Position numbers and translations under genes: made by a program. A stretch of 64,000 nucleotides of DNA from contig NZ_JARKIN010000001.1 of NCBI RefSeq assembly GCF_029351045.1, positions 1,140,001 to 1,204,000 of the forward strand, written 5' to 3'. Source of the stretch: Streptomyces sp. WMMB303 (GTDB taxonomy: Bacteria; Actinomycetota; Actinomycetes; Streptomycetales; Streptomycetaceae). Positions 8,117-16,244 of the stretch are shown piece by piece (position 1 is the first letter of the stretch; each line of letters starts with the position of its first letter). The notes under the pieces were generated by a model, which had not been told where the DNA came from, ran no database searches, and worked only from the letters and a program-made list of their open reading frames with translations.

Positions 8117-8356
8117 TCAGCTGTTGTGCGTGAGGTTGCCGAAGGCGGGGTTGAGGACGCCGACCACGTTGACGGAGTTGCCCGTCACGTTCGCGGGCAC
8201 GTGGACCGGGGCCTGCACGAGGTTGCCCGAGCCGACGCCCGGCGAGTTGGCGGCCTGGCCCTGCGCGCCACTCTGGGCGAACGCGGAGCCGGCGGAGGCC
8301 CCGGCGGCGACGCCGGCGGCGGCGAGGACGAGGGCGGCCTTCTTGGCAGTGTTCAT
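8117..8356 (-). CDS. chpE: Short chaplin without cysteines (ChpE-like)
   Basis: This 79-residue secreted protein has a signal peptide of about 27 residues (KKAALVLAAAGVAAGASAGS core, likely cut after SAFA) and one chaplin domain, with SPGVGSGNLVQAPVHVPANV and then GVLNPAFGN. Chaplins coat aerial hyphae and spores as amyloid-like surfactants. Most short chaplins carry two Cys residues in this domain; here both positions are Thr (NVTGN, NLTHN), which in S. coelicolor is the mark of ChpE. The ATG at 8356 follows AGGGAG with good spacing. No cell-wall sorting signal is present. Confidence 0.88.
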   Translation of the reverse strand: MNTAKKAALVLAAAGVAAGASAGSAFAQSGAQGQAANSPGVGSGNLVQAPVHVPANVTGNSVNVVGVLNPAFGNLTHNS

Positions 8357-8604
8357 GGGGTGTTCTCCCTGTGCGTCTGCGGAACCGTGCCCGCGGCCGA
8401 CCGCCGCGGGCACGCCATGGAGAACGGGACATCAGCCGGGAGGGTGCGCCGAAAAGATGACGACCACACGACAGTATGAAATTCGGCTCGCTGGGAACTG
8501 ATCTCCGATTCCCGGCTGCCGGCGAGGTGCGGGGACTGGCCGGTCCCACCGTCACCCCGGCGCCGCCCCGTCACAGCGTCACCGCGTCACGGGGCGTCAC
8601 GCCG

Positions 8605-9243
8605 TCATCCCGTCGCCCCGTGGCGGACGGCCCACAGGGCTGCCTGGGTCCGGTCGGCCAGGTCGAGCTTCATCAGAATGTTGGAGACGTGGGTCTTGAC
8701 CGTCTTCTCCGACAGCACGAGCGAACGGGCGATCTCGCGGTTGGAGCGGCCGTCCGCTATCAGCCCGAGCACCTCGCGCTCCCGCTCGGTCAGCGCGGGG
8801 CCGCGCCCGGCGGACGCGCTCTGGTCGTCGGTGAGCAACGCCCCGGCGACCTCGGGCTGCAGCAGCACATGGCCCGCGTGCACGGATCGGATGGCGCCGG
8901 CCAGCGCCTCGGGGTCGACGTCCTTGTAGACGTACCCCGCGGCACCCGCGCGCAGGGCCGGTACGACCGTGCGCTGCTCGGTGAAGCTGGTGACGATCAG
9001 CACCCTTGCCGGGTTGTCCCGCTCACGGAGCGTGCGCAGCGCCTCGACGCCGTCCGCCCCGGGCATTTTGACGTCCATCAGGACGACGTCCGGCCGCAGT
9101 TCCTCGGCGCGTGCCACGCCCTCGGAGCCGTCCGACGCCTCCCCCACGACCTCGATGTCGTCCTGCACCTCCAGGAATGTGCGCAGCCCGCGCCGTACGA
9201 CCTGGTGGTCGTCGACGAGCAGCACACGGATCGGCTCAGCCAC
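8605..9243 (-). CDS. NarL/FixJ-type response regulator
   Basis: This 212-residue regulator has a receiver domain (residues 5-120) with the acidic pair DD at 11-12, phosphoacceptor D57 in VLMDVKMPG, T in VTSF and K in VYKD, followed by a LuxR-type helix-turn-helix (LTEREREVLGLIADGRSNRE, about residues 150-205). It starts with GTG at 9243, eight bases inside the end of the kinase gene, so the two are translationally coupled. The regulated genes are unknown; the family controls mostly stress, secondary metabolism or development genes in Streptomyces. Confidence 0.9.
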   Translation of the reverse strand: MAEPIRVLLVDDHQVVRRGLRTFLEVQDDIEVVGEASDGSEGVARAEELRPDVVLMDVKMPGADGVEALRTLRERDNPARVLIVTSFTEQRTVVPALRAGAAGYVYKDVDPEALAGAIRSVHAGHVLLQPEVAGALLTDDQSASAGRGPALTEREREVLGLIADGRSNREIARSLVLSEKTVKTHVSNILMKLDLADRTQAALWAVRHGATG

Positions 9244-10402
9244 CGGGCACCTCCAGAGCGACAGCGGTGCCCTTGCCGGGCTCCGAGCGGACAGTCAATG
9301 TGCCCCCGACTCCGGAGGCCCGGTCGCGCATCGAGACGAGGCCCAGATGGCGGCCGGCCGAGTGCACCGCGCCGGGGTCGAAGCCCCTGCCGTCGTCGGT
9401 GACGGTGAGGACGGCGGACGGGCCGCGGCGCACCAGGGACACCTGGACACGGCCCGCGTCCGCATGCCGCAGCGCGTTGTGCAGGGCCTCCTGCGCGACC
9501 CGCAGCAGGGCCTCCTCCTGGGCCGCGGGGAGAGCGCGCACGCCCTCGCACACGAAGTCCACCTCGGCACTGTGCGCGCGGTCCAGAACCTGGGCCTGGG
9601 TGCGCAGCGTGGCGACCAGGCCGTCCTCGTCCAACGCCGCGGGGCGCAGTTCGACGACAGCCGCCCGCAGCTCGTCGGCGGCCTCGCCGGAGAGCCGGGC
9701 CACCTCGTGCAGTTCGGCCTTCGCCCGCGCGGGATCGCGGTCGACGAGGGCCGTGGCCGCCTGGGCCGTCAGGCGCAGCGAGAAGAGCTTCTGGGCCACC
9801 GCGTCGTGCAGCTCGTGGGCGATACGGGTGCGCTCCTCGGCGATGGTCAGCTCGCGGCTGCGCTCATAGAGCCGCGCGTTGGTCAGCGCGATGGCGGCGT
9901 GCTGCGCGAGCAGGCGGAGCAGTTCCTCATCGTCCTCGGTGAAGGCGCAGGTCCGCTCCCGGGACGCCGGTCGGCTCTGCTCCCGCGGAGGCGCGCAGCG
10001 CTTGTTGGCGAGGAAGAGCGCGCCCAGTACCTGCTCGCCGTCGGCGATCGGCATGCCGAGGAAGTCGGCCATCATGGGGTGCGCGGTAGGCCAGCCGCCG
10101 AACCGGGGGTCCCTGCGGACGTCGGCGAGCCGCTGGGGAGTGGCGTCCTGCAGCATCGCGGCGAGGATGCCGTGCTGCCGCGGGAGCGGGCCGATGGCCT
10201 TCCACTGCTCGTCACTCACTCCGGCGACGACGAACTGCGCGAAGCCGCCCTGATCGTCGGGGACGCCCAGCGCCGCGTACTCCGCGTCGAGCAGATCGCG
10301 GGCCGAGGCGACGATCGTCTGGAGGACGTCGCGCACCTCGAGCCGGCGGTTCATGGCGAGCAGTGCCGCACTGACCGCGGCGAGCCCTGTGCGGGGGACC
10401 AT
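9236..10402 (-). CDS. GAF-domain sensor histidine kinase (HisKA_3 type)
   Basis: This kinase of about 388 residues has an N-terminal GAF domain (about residues 20-175), a HisKA_3 dimerisation segment with phospho-His in RIAHELHDAVAQ, and an HATPase_c domain with N-box ALHNALRHA and G-boxes DDGRGFDPG and GLVSMRDRA. No membrane segment is seen, so it probably senses a cytosolic signal through GAF. I placed the start at the ATG at 10402, where family similarity begins; a GTG nine bases upstream is equally likely, and the open frame further upstream is Pro/Arg-rich and looks non-coding. It forms a coupled pair with the regulator gene. Confidence 0.85.
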   Translation of the reverse strand: MVPRTGLAAVSAALLAMNRRLEVRDVLQTIVASARDLLDAEYAALGVPDDQGGFAQFVVAGVSDEQWKAIGPLPRQHGILAAMLQDATPQRLADVRRDPRFGGWPTAHPMMADFLGMPIADGEQVLGALFLANKRCAPPREQSRPASRERTCAFTEDDEELLRLLAQHAAIALTNARLYERSRELTIAEERTRIAHELHDAVAQKLFSLRLTAQAATALVDRDPARAKAELHEVARLSGEAADELRAAVVELRPAALDEDGLVATLRTQAQVLDRAHSAEVDFVCEGVRALPAAQEEALLRVAQEALHNALRHADAGRVQVSLVRRGPSAVLTVTDDGRGFDPGAVHSAGRHLGLVSMRDRASGVGGTLTVRSEPGKGTAVALEVPGG

Positions 10403-10535
10403 GCCGATCACGGTACCCGGCGGCACCGGGGCACGGATCGGACCCGGGCCAGGGTCGGGACGGGCCGGAGGTCCTAGGTCCGGCGACGCACGGGCCGGTG
10501 CACGGGGCGGCGGCGGGGCGGCGGCGCGGCGACAG

Positions 10536-10565
10536 AAAAAGGGGCCCCGGCCGAGGGACCCCTTC
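10536..10565 (-). terminator. Rho-independent terminator after the FHA-ABC gene
   Basis: Read on the minus strand, AAGGGGTCCC and GGGGCCCCTT pair around a 6-nt loop and are followed by a short T-run. It lies 27 bases beyond the stop codon of the FHA-ABC gene and separates it from the kinase gene. Confidence 0.7.
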
Positions 10566-10591
10566 TCCGTGCGGACCGCGCGGTCAGGCAC

Positions 10592-13327
10592 TCACTTGCG
10601 CATGATCTCCGGCTCGTGGCGGCGCAGCAGCCGGATGACGATGAAGTAGCACAGGATGCTCATCCCGACGAGGATGCCCACGTCCGTCACCCACTGGTCC
10701 AGGGAGTGGTCCCACAGCGGGTCGGTGTTGGTCGGGTCCTTCTTGTCCTGCGGCATCAGGCGGCCCAGCTCGACCGTGGTGCCCAGGGCCGCGACAGCCC
10801 ACCGCGAGGGCATGAGCCAGGCGAACTGCTCCACACCAGGGCTGTCGAACAGTTTGAAGAGCACACCCGTGAAGACGATCTGCACCACGGCGAAGAGCAC
10901 CAGCAGGATCATCGTCTTCTCGGACGTCTTCACCAGCGACGAGATGATCAGACCGAACATCATCGACGCCCCGCCGAGGGCGACCAGCGCGAGGGTCATC
11001 TCGATGGCCGGGTTGCTCACCAGGAGGCCCTCCTCGGGGAGGTCCCGCGGAGAGAACCCGACGATGCACATGAGCACCACCTGGATGGCGGCGACGATCC
11101 CCAGAACGATCACCTTCGACATCAGGTACGCCGACCGGGAGAGTCCTGTGGCCCGTTCCCGTTCGTAGATGACGCGTTCCTTGATCAGCTCTCGGACCGA
11201 ATTGGCCGCGCCCGAGAAGCCCGCGCCGACGGCGAGGATCAGCAGGATCGTGCCCGCGTCGCCGTTGGTCCTGCGCGGTGGCGCCGTCAGTCCGAAGTCG
11301 GACGGCATCAGGGTGCTGACGAAGCCGAGGATGAGCGGGGTGATGAAGGACAGCGCGAGGAAGGAGCGATCCGAGACGATCACCGAGACATAGCGTCTCA
11401 TCAGTGTCCACAGCTGGCTGCCCCAGCTCTGCGGTTTCTGCAGCCGCGTGGGCTGCATCGCCTGCTGCTGGGCCGCGTACGGGTCCTGCTGCGGATGCTG
11501 CGCGTCGATGTCGGCCGCGTACATCTGGTAGTGCTGCGAGCCCTGCCAGCGGCCCATCCAGTCGTAGTCGCGGTAGTTCTCGAAGGCGGAGAAGACATCC
11601 GCCCACGAGTCGTAGCCGAAGAAGTTCAGCGCCTCCTCGGGCGGGCCGAAGTAGGCCACGCCGCCGCCCGGCGCCATCACCAGGAGCTTGTCGCACAGCC
11701 CGAGCTCGGCCACCGAGTGGGTGACGACCAGCACGGTGCGCCCGTCGTCGGCCATGCCGCGCAGCAGTTGCATCACGTCGCGGTCCATGCCCGGGTCGAG
11801 GCCCGAGGTGGGCTCGTCCAGGAAGATCAGCGAGGGTTTGGTGAGCAGCTCCAGGGCTACGGAGACACGCTTGCGCTGGCCGCCGGAGAGGGAGGTGACG
11901 CGCTTGTCGGCGTGGATGTCGAGCTTGAGCTCGGCGAGCACCTCCTCGACCCGGGCGTTGCGCTCGGCCTCCGCGACGTCGCCGGGGAAGCGGAGCTTGG
12001 CCGCGTAGCGCAGCGCGGTGCGGACCTTCAGCTCCTTGTGCAGGATGTCGTCCTGCGGAACGAGGCCGATGCGCTGCCGCAGCTCGGCGAACTGCTTGTA
12101 GAGGTTCCGGTTGTCGTAGAGGACCTCGCCGACGTCGGCGGGGCGGTATCCGGTCAGCGCCCGCAACAGTGTGGACTTGCCGGAGCCGGACGGGCCGATC
12201 ACCCCGATCAGCGACTTCTCCGGGACACCGAAGGTGACGTTGTTGAGGATGACCTTGCCGCCGTCGACCTTGACGGTCAGGTGGCGGGCCGAGAAGGACA
12301 CGTCGCCGGTGTCGACGAACTCCTCCAGCCGGTCCCCGACCAGCCGGAAGGTGGAGTGGCCGATGCCGACGATGTCCTGCGGGGAGATGGCGACCGTGCC
12401 GGAGCGCGGTATCGGCTGGCCGTTGACGTAGGTGCCGTTGTGGCTGCCCAGGTCGTGGATCTCGCACCGGCCGTCGGGCGAGGAGCGGAACTCCGCGTGG
12501 TGCCGCGAGACCTGAAGGTCGGAGACGACCAGTTCGTTCTCCAGCGCACGGCCGATGCGCATCACCCGGCCGAGGGAGAGCTGGTGGAAGGTGGTCGGGC
12601 TGCGATCGCCCGCGCCCTGCGGTGGTACTCCGCCCTGGCCGCCGCCGGCGGCGGGAGCGCCCACCCCCGCTGCGGGGCCGCCCATGCCCTGCGCTGCGTG
12701 GCCGCCCTGCTGCGGCATCTGCTGCTGGGGCGGCTGCTGCTGGGGCGGCTGCTGCTGGGGCGGCTGCTGCTGGGGCGGCTGCTGCGCGTACTGCGGCGGG
12801 GCCGCGTGCTGCATCTGCTGCGGCATCTGCGGAGCCTGCTGCTGCCAGCCGGGATGCGGCTGCTGGGGCTGCTGGCCCCAGCCGGGCGCTCCTCCGACCT
12901 GCGGCTGCTGGGTCGGAGCGCTGTGCTGAGCCGCGGCCTGCGCAGCCTGTTGGGGCTGCCCCTGCTGCTGGGGCGCGGTCTGTCCGCCATACATCCCGCC
13001 CGCCGGAGCCTGCCCGGCGGGCGCCCCGCCCGAGAAACCGAGCCGGGGGCCGTCGGTGGCGTTACCGAGATGGACGCTCATGCCGGGCGCCAGCTCCAAC
13101 TGCTGGATCCGCCGTCCCTGCACATACGTGCCGTTGGTACTGCCGTGGTCCTCGATGATCCAGGCGCGCCCTCCCCAGCGCACCGTGGCGTGCCGCCAGG
13201 AGACCCTGGCGTCCTCGATCGCCACGTCCCCCTGAGGATCGCGGCCGAGGGTATAGGCCCTGGACGGATCGAGCGTCCAGGTCTGTCCGTTCAATTCCAG
13301 TACGAGTTCCGGCACTCCATGCCCCAC
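10592..13327 (-). CDS. FHA-FHA-ABC ATPase-permease fusion
   Basis: This 911-residue protein has two forkhead-associated domains (about residues 23-90 and 255-325) separated by a Gln/Pro-rich linker, then an ABC domain with Walker A GPSGSGKST near 378, signature LSGGQRKRV near 480 and Walker B LIFLDEPTSGLD near 500, and an ABC-2 type membrane domain with about six segments (residues 660-900). This is the Rv1747-type architecture of actinobacteria, an exporter controlled by Ser/Thr kinases whose phosphothreonines dock on FHA modules. The substrate is unknown, probably an envelope lipid or glycan. Start options are GTG 13327 or GTG 13315; family proteins usually begin at the latter (PELVLELNG). 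Confidence 0.88.
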   Translation of the reverse strand: MGHGVPELVLELNGQTWTLDPSRAYTLGRDPQGDVAIEDARVSWRHATVRWGGRAWIIEDHGSTNGTYVQGRRIQQLELAPGMSVHLGNATDGPRLGFSGGAPAGQAPAGGMYGGQTAPQQQGQPQQAAQAAAQHSAPTQQPQVGGAPGWGQQPQQPHPGWQQQAPQMPQQMQHAAPPQYAQQPPQQQPPQQQPPQQQPPQQQMPQQGGHAAQGMGGPAAGVGAPAAGGGQGGVPPQGAGDRSPTTFHQLSLGRVMRIGRALENELVVSDLQVSRHHAEFRSSPDGRCEIHDLGSHNGTYVNGQPIPRSGTVAISPQDIVGIGHSTFRLVGDRLEEFVDTGDVSFSARHLTVKVDGGKVILNNVTFGVPEKSLIGVIGPSGSGKSTLLRALTGYRPADVGEVLYDNRNLYKQFAELRQRIGLVPQDDILHKELKVRTALRYAAKLRFPGDVAEAERNARVEEVLAELKLDIHADKRVTSLSGGQRKRVSVALELLTKPSLIFLDEPTSGLDPGMDRDVMQLLRGMADDGRTVLVVTHSVAELGLCDKLLVMAPGGGVAYFGPPEEALNFFGYDSWADVFSAFENYRDYDWMGRWQGSQHYQMYAADIDAQHPQQDPYAAQQQAMQPTRLQKPQSWGSQLWTLMRRYVSVIVSDRSFLALSFITPLILGFVSTLMPSDFGLTAPPRRTNGDAGTILLILAVGAGFSGAANSVRELIKERVIYERERATGLSRSAYLMSKVIVLGIVAAIQVVLMCIVGFSPRDLPEEGLLVSNPAIEMTLALVALGGASMMFGLIISSLVKTSEKTMILLVLFAVVQIVFTGVLFKLFDSPGVEQFAWLMPSRWAVAALGTTVELGRLMPQDKKDPTNTDPLWDHSLDQWVTDVGILVGMSILCYFIVIRLLRRHEPEIMRK
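12727..12786. repeat. 15-bp in-frame minisatellite in the FHA linker
   Basis: Four copies of GGGGCGGCTGCTGCT (the fourth with one change at its last base) encode Gln-Gln-Gln-Pro-Pro units of the linker between the two FHA domains. Copy changes would lengthen or shorten the linker without breaking the frame. Confidence 0.85.
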
Positions 13328-13711
13328 AAAGTTGTCCCCCGAGGTACCCCCTGCAGCGAGGGAGTCTAGGGATGGCGAACATCGTGAGGAACTATTTCAG
13401 GCTCGGCCGTCCGACAGGAAGCCGGGCCAACTGTAGGGACCATGCTGTGACCGTTCCGTCGGAGAACACCGGGGAACCCGTGCAGGCGTCCGGCGAAGCG
13501 ACGGGAGAACCGCGAAAGAACGGCGGGAAGCCGCAGGAAGCCACAGGAAAGGCCCCCTGGTGCGGTTGTGTGCACGGAACAGAACCGACCGTGACTGATT
13601 CCGACCGATCATGACGAGAGGGACGGAAGCGGTACCTCTTCGTGGTGCCCGGCCACGGTCGCACCGCCCCGGCAGGGTTTCGCAACCGCGCAGCGGTAAT
13701 GTGAGAGGACC
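13328..13711. other. Divergent control region, FHA-ABC gene and serB
   Basis: About 380 bp that must hold both promoters. GC drops locally near 13380-13450 and 13495-13620. I see no gene here that I would defend and cannot assign -35/-10 boxes with confidence. Confidence 0.4.
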
Positions 13712-14956
13712 ATGAGCACACCTGTGGCCCAGCCTCCGTCGTACGCCGACACCCCGACCCTGCTGGTCAAGATCTTCGGCAAGGACCGGCCCGGCATCAC
13801 CGCCGGCCTCTTCGACACCCTCGCGGCCTTCGCCGTCGAGGTGGTCGACATCGAGCAACTGGTCACCCGCGGCCGCATCACGCTGTGCGCCCTGGTGACC
13901 GCACCCACCAACGGCAGCGGCTCCGAGGGCGAGCTGCGCGCGACCGTGCACAGTTGGGCCGAGTCGATGGGCATGATCGCCGAGATCATCTCCGGCACGG
14001 GCGACAACCGCCCTCGCGGCACCGGACGTTCGCACGTCACCGTGCTGGGGCATCCGCTCACCGCGGAGTCGACCGCCGCCATAGCGGCCAGCATCACCTC
14101 CACCGGCGGCAACATCGACCGCATCTTCCGGCTCGCCAAATACCCGGTACTGGCTGTCGAGTTCGATGTCTCGGGTACCGAGACGGCGCTGCTGCGCACC
14201 TCGCTGGCGCTGGAGGCCGCGAAGTACGGCATCGACGTCGCCGTCGTCGCCTCGGGACTCCAGCGGCGCGCACAGCGGCTGGTGGTGATGGACGTGGACT
14301 CCACCCTCATCCAGGACGAGGTGATCGAACTGTTCGCCGCCCATGCGGGCTGCGAGGAGCAGGTCGCCGAGGTGACGACACGGGCGATGCGCGGCGAGCT
14401 GGATTTCGAGCAGTCGCTGCACGCCCGGGTCGAGCTCCTGGCCGGGCTCGACGCCTCGGTCGTCGACCGGGTGCGCGAGGCGGTGCAGCTCACCCCCGGG
14501 GCCCGCACGCTGATCCGCACGCTCAAACGGCTCGGCTATCAGGTGGGGGTCGTCTCCGGCGGCTTCACACAGATCACCGACGCCCTGCAGGAGGAGCTGG
14601 GTCTGGACTTCGCCTCCGCCAACACGCTGGAGATCGTGGACGGCAAGCTGACCGGGCGGGTCACCGGTGAGATCGTCGACCGGGCGGGCAAGGCGCGGCT
14701 GCTGCGCCGGTTCGCCGACGAGGCGGGCGTGCCGCTCGCGCAGACCGTGGCCATCGGCGACGGCGCCAACGACCTGGACATGCTGAACACGGCGGGGCTC
14801 GGCGTCGCCTTCAACGCCAAGCCCCTGGTCCGGGAGGCCGCTCACGCGGCGGTGAACGTGCCGTTCTTGGACACCGTGCTCTATCTGCTGGGTATCACGC
14901 GCGAAGAGGTGGAGGCCGCGGACGGAACCGGTGCCGGCCGGCCCGAGGCCCTCTGA
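13712..14956 (+). CDS. serB: Phosphoserine phosphatase with N-terminal ACT domains
   Basis: This 414-residue enzyme dephosphorylates 3-phosphoserine to L-serine, the last step of serine biosynthesis. The first 170 residues contain two ACT-like units (VKIFGKDRPGITAGLF; then SHVTVLGHPLTAE), likely serine sensors. The HAD catalytic part begins near residue 192: motif I VVMDVDSTLIQDE, motif II VVSGGFTQ and motif III/IV TVAIGDGANDLDML are all intact. The long N-terminus is normal for actinobacterial SerB. The ATG at 13712 follows GAGAGGACC. It converges on sixA, with an 18-bp repeat tract in between. Confidence 0.93.
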   Translation: MSTPVAQPPSYADTPTLLVKIFGKDRPGITAGLFDTLAAFAVEVVDIEQLVTRGRITLCALVTAPTNGSGSEGELRATVHSWAESMGMIAEIISGTGDNRPRGTGRSHVTVLGHPLTAESTAAIAASITSTGGNIDRIFRLAKYPVLAVEFDVSGTETALLRTSLALEAAKYGIDVAVVASGLQRRAQRLVVMDVDSTLIQDEVIELFAAHAGCEEQVAEVTTRAMRGELDFEQSLHARVELLAGLDASVVDRVREAVQLTPGARTLIRTLKRLGYQVGVVSGGFTQITDALQEELGLDFASANTLEIVDGKLTGRVTGEIVDRAGKARLLRRFADEAGVPLAQTVAIGDGANDLDMLNTAGLGVAFNAKPLVREAAHAAVNVPFLDTVLYLLGITREEVEAADGTGAGRPEAL

Positions 14957-14973
14957 CCGCGCCGGATCCGCGA

Positions 14974-15060
14974 GGCGCGCCTCACTCGGAGGGCGCGCCT
15001 CACTCGGAGGGCGCGCCTCACTCGGAGGGCGCGCCTCACTCGGAGGGCGCGCCTCACTCG
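14974..15060. repeat. 18-bp tandem repeat between serB and sixA
   Basis: Four full copies and one 15-bp partial copy of GGCGCGCCTCACTCGGAG, identical to each other. Each contains the 8-bp palindrome GGCGCGCC. On the minus strand every copy carries GAG-TGA in the sixA frame, and the last copy supplies the actual sixA stop codon (15054-15056), so changes in copy number leave the protein unchanged. Confidence 0.92.
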
Positions 15061-15569
15061 TGGGGCGCCCAGAAGTGGGTCAGCTCCGCACTCCCGGGCT
15101 CCACCGACTTCCAGGACCCGGTGTACCGCAGGACGGCGACGGCCGCCGTGGGGAAGCCGCGGGCCAGCCGCTCCTGCGCCTCCCGGTCGGCTTCCCCGGC
15201 GAGCACCTCGGCGACCGACTGCATGCCGGGGTTGTGGCCGATGACCAGCAAGTCGTGCACATCGTCGGGGACTTCGTTGATGACCTCGATGATCGCACCG
15301 GGCGGCGCCTCGTAGAGGCGCTCCTCGTACACCGTCTTGGGGCGCTGCGGCAGGTGCGAGACCGCCAGCTTCCAGGTGTCGCGGGTCCGGGTGGCGGTCG
15401 AGCAGAGAGTGAGTTGCGGAGTGATGCCCTGGCCGGCGAGCCATTCGCCCGCCGCCGGGGCGTCCAGGCGGCCGCGCTCCGCGAGGGGCCGCTCGTGATC
15501 CGCCACTTGCGGCCAGTCCGCCTTGGCGTGCCGGAGAAGGACGATACTGCGGGGCACATCGACGCTCAT
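15054..15569 (-). CDS. SixA-type histidine phosphatase
   Basis: This 171-residue protein of the phosphoglycerate-mutase-like (histidine phosphatase) superfamily has catalytic RHAKADW near residue 13 (RHG-type motif), a second Arg in STATRTRDTW, Glu in the YEAPPG region, and the second His in VIGHNPGM near residue 111. The size and the RHAK motif place it with SixA-like phosphohistidine phosphatases; its protein substrate is not known. The start ATG at 15569 has no strong ribosome site. Its last codons and stop lie in the 18-bp repeat tract. Confidence 0.88.
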   Translation of the reverse strand: MSVDVPRSIVLLRHAKADWPQVADHERPLAERGRLDAPAAGEWLAGQGITPQLTLCSTATRTRDTWKLAVSHLPQRPKTVYEERLYEAPPGAIIEVINEVPDDVHDLLVIGHNPGMQSVAEVLAGEADREAQERLARGFPTAAVAVLRYTGSWKSVEPGSAELTHFWAPHE

Positions 15570-15683
15570 GTGTCCCAGCTTCGCACGAAACGCGCTGCCG
15601 GTCGCGGGGTGTTGACCGGTCGGTCCGGCACGGTCGACGGACGGTGACCCGCCGCATACCGGCGGGCGGGCCTCCGCGGCGGC

Positions 15684-15938
15684 TCATCCCAGGACGGAAC
15701 CCCACAGATGGGTGAGGAAGGACAGCAGTGGGCTGTCGGCGGCGCGCTGGGCGGCGTCGGCCTGCCCCCCGCCCACCAGGAGGACCAGCAGCAGTGCGAA
15801 GCCGACCACCGGCAGCAGCGCGCCCCACCAGGGCAGCCGGGTCTGCGACGCGTCGTGCGTCCGCCGCGGCAGCGCGGCGCCCGGGGCCGGGCGGTGGTTC
15901 CTGCTCCGGTCCGGCATGGGGTGCGCGGGGGCCGTCAT
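15684..15938 (-). CDS. Small hypothetical membrane protein
   Basis: This 84-residue protein has a basic, Pro-rich N-terminus, one strong hydrophobic segment (WWGALLPVVGFALLLVLLVG, about residues 37-56) and a short C-terminal helix ending HLWGSVLG. I chose the ATG at 15938 because CGGAGG lies eight bases upstream; the frame further upstream looks non-coding. Topology is probably N-in with a short outside tail. I do not recognise a family. Confidence 0.6.
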   Translation of the reverse strand: MTAPAHPMPDRSRNHRPAPGAALPRRTHDASQTRLPWWGALLPVVGFALLLVLLVGGGQADAAQRAADSPLLSFLTHLWGSVLG

Positions 15939-16110
15939 GGGGCTTGCCTCCGGGGTCCTTCGGCCTTCCTTCTCCTGGCCTCCGACACTACGGAGCACGA
16001 GACCCCCGGGCCCATCCGGCAAGCCCCCCACTCGCCCCTGACCCAGGGCCCCTAGGGGATGGTGGTACTGGCACCACCCCGCGGGCCGGAGCGCCGCGGA
16101 GGTGGAGAGA

Positions 16111-16227
16111 TCAGCCGGCGGCGATGCTGGCGATCACGCCGATGACCACCGTGACCGCCATCATGGCGCCGAAGATCAGCAGCAGCTTCTTCCGCGGTTC
16201 CGGGGGATTCGGTTCGAGCACTGGCAT
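16111..16227 (-). CDS. MFS-associated membrane microprotein (SGM_5486-like)
   Basis: This 38-residue protein has a charged start (MPVLEPNPPEPRKK) followed by a single membrane helix (LLLIFGAMMAVTVVIGVIAS). It sits 17 bp downstream of the MFS carrier gene on the same strand. I recall small proteins of this kind being annotated in Streptomyces as SGM_5486-family transporter-associated proteins, always beside a CynX/NimT carrier. It may be a subunit or stabiliser of the carrier. This is inference from co-location and shape. Confidence 0.65.
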   Translation of the reverse strand: MPVLEPNPPEPRKKLLLIFGAMMAVTVVIGVIASIAAG

Positions 16228-16244
16228 GTGGGCCAGTGTCCCAC

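Noticed and set aside
10616..13369. Very long plus-strand open frame (917 codons)
   Set aside because: It is antisense to the FHA-ABC gene, low in complexity and His/Arg/Asp-rich, and has no domain. It exists because third-position GC on the real strand removes stop codons on the other.
14974..15060. CRISPR-like array
   Set aside because: The 18-bp units are directly adjacent with no spacers, and there are no cas genes in the window.
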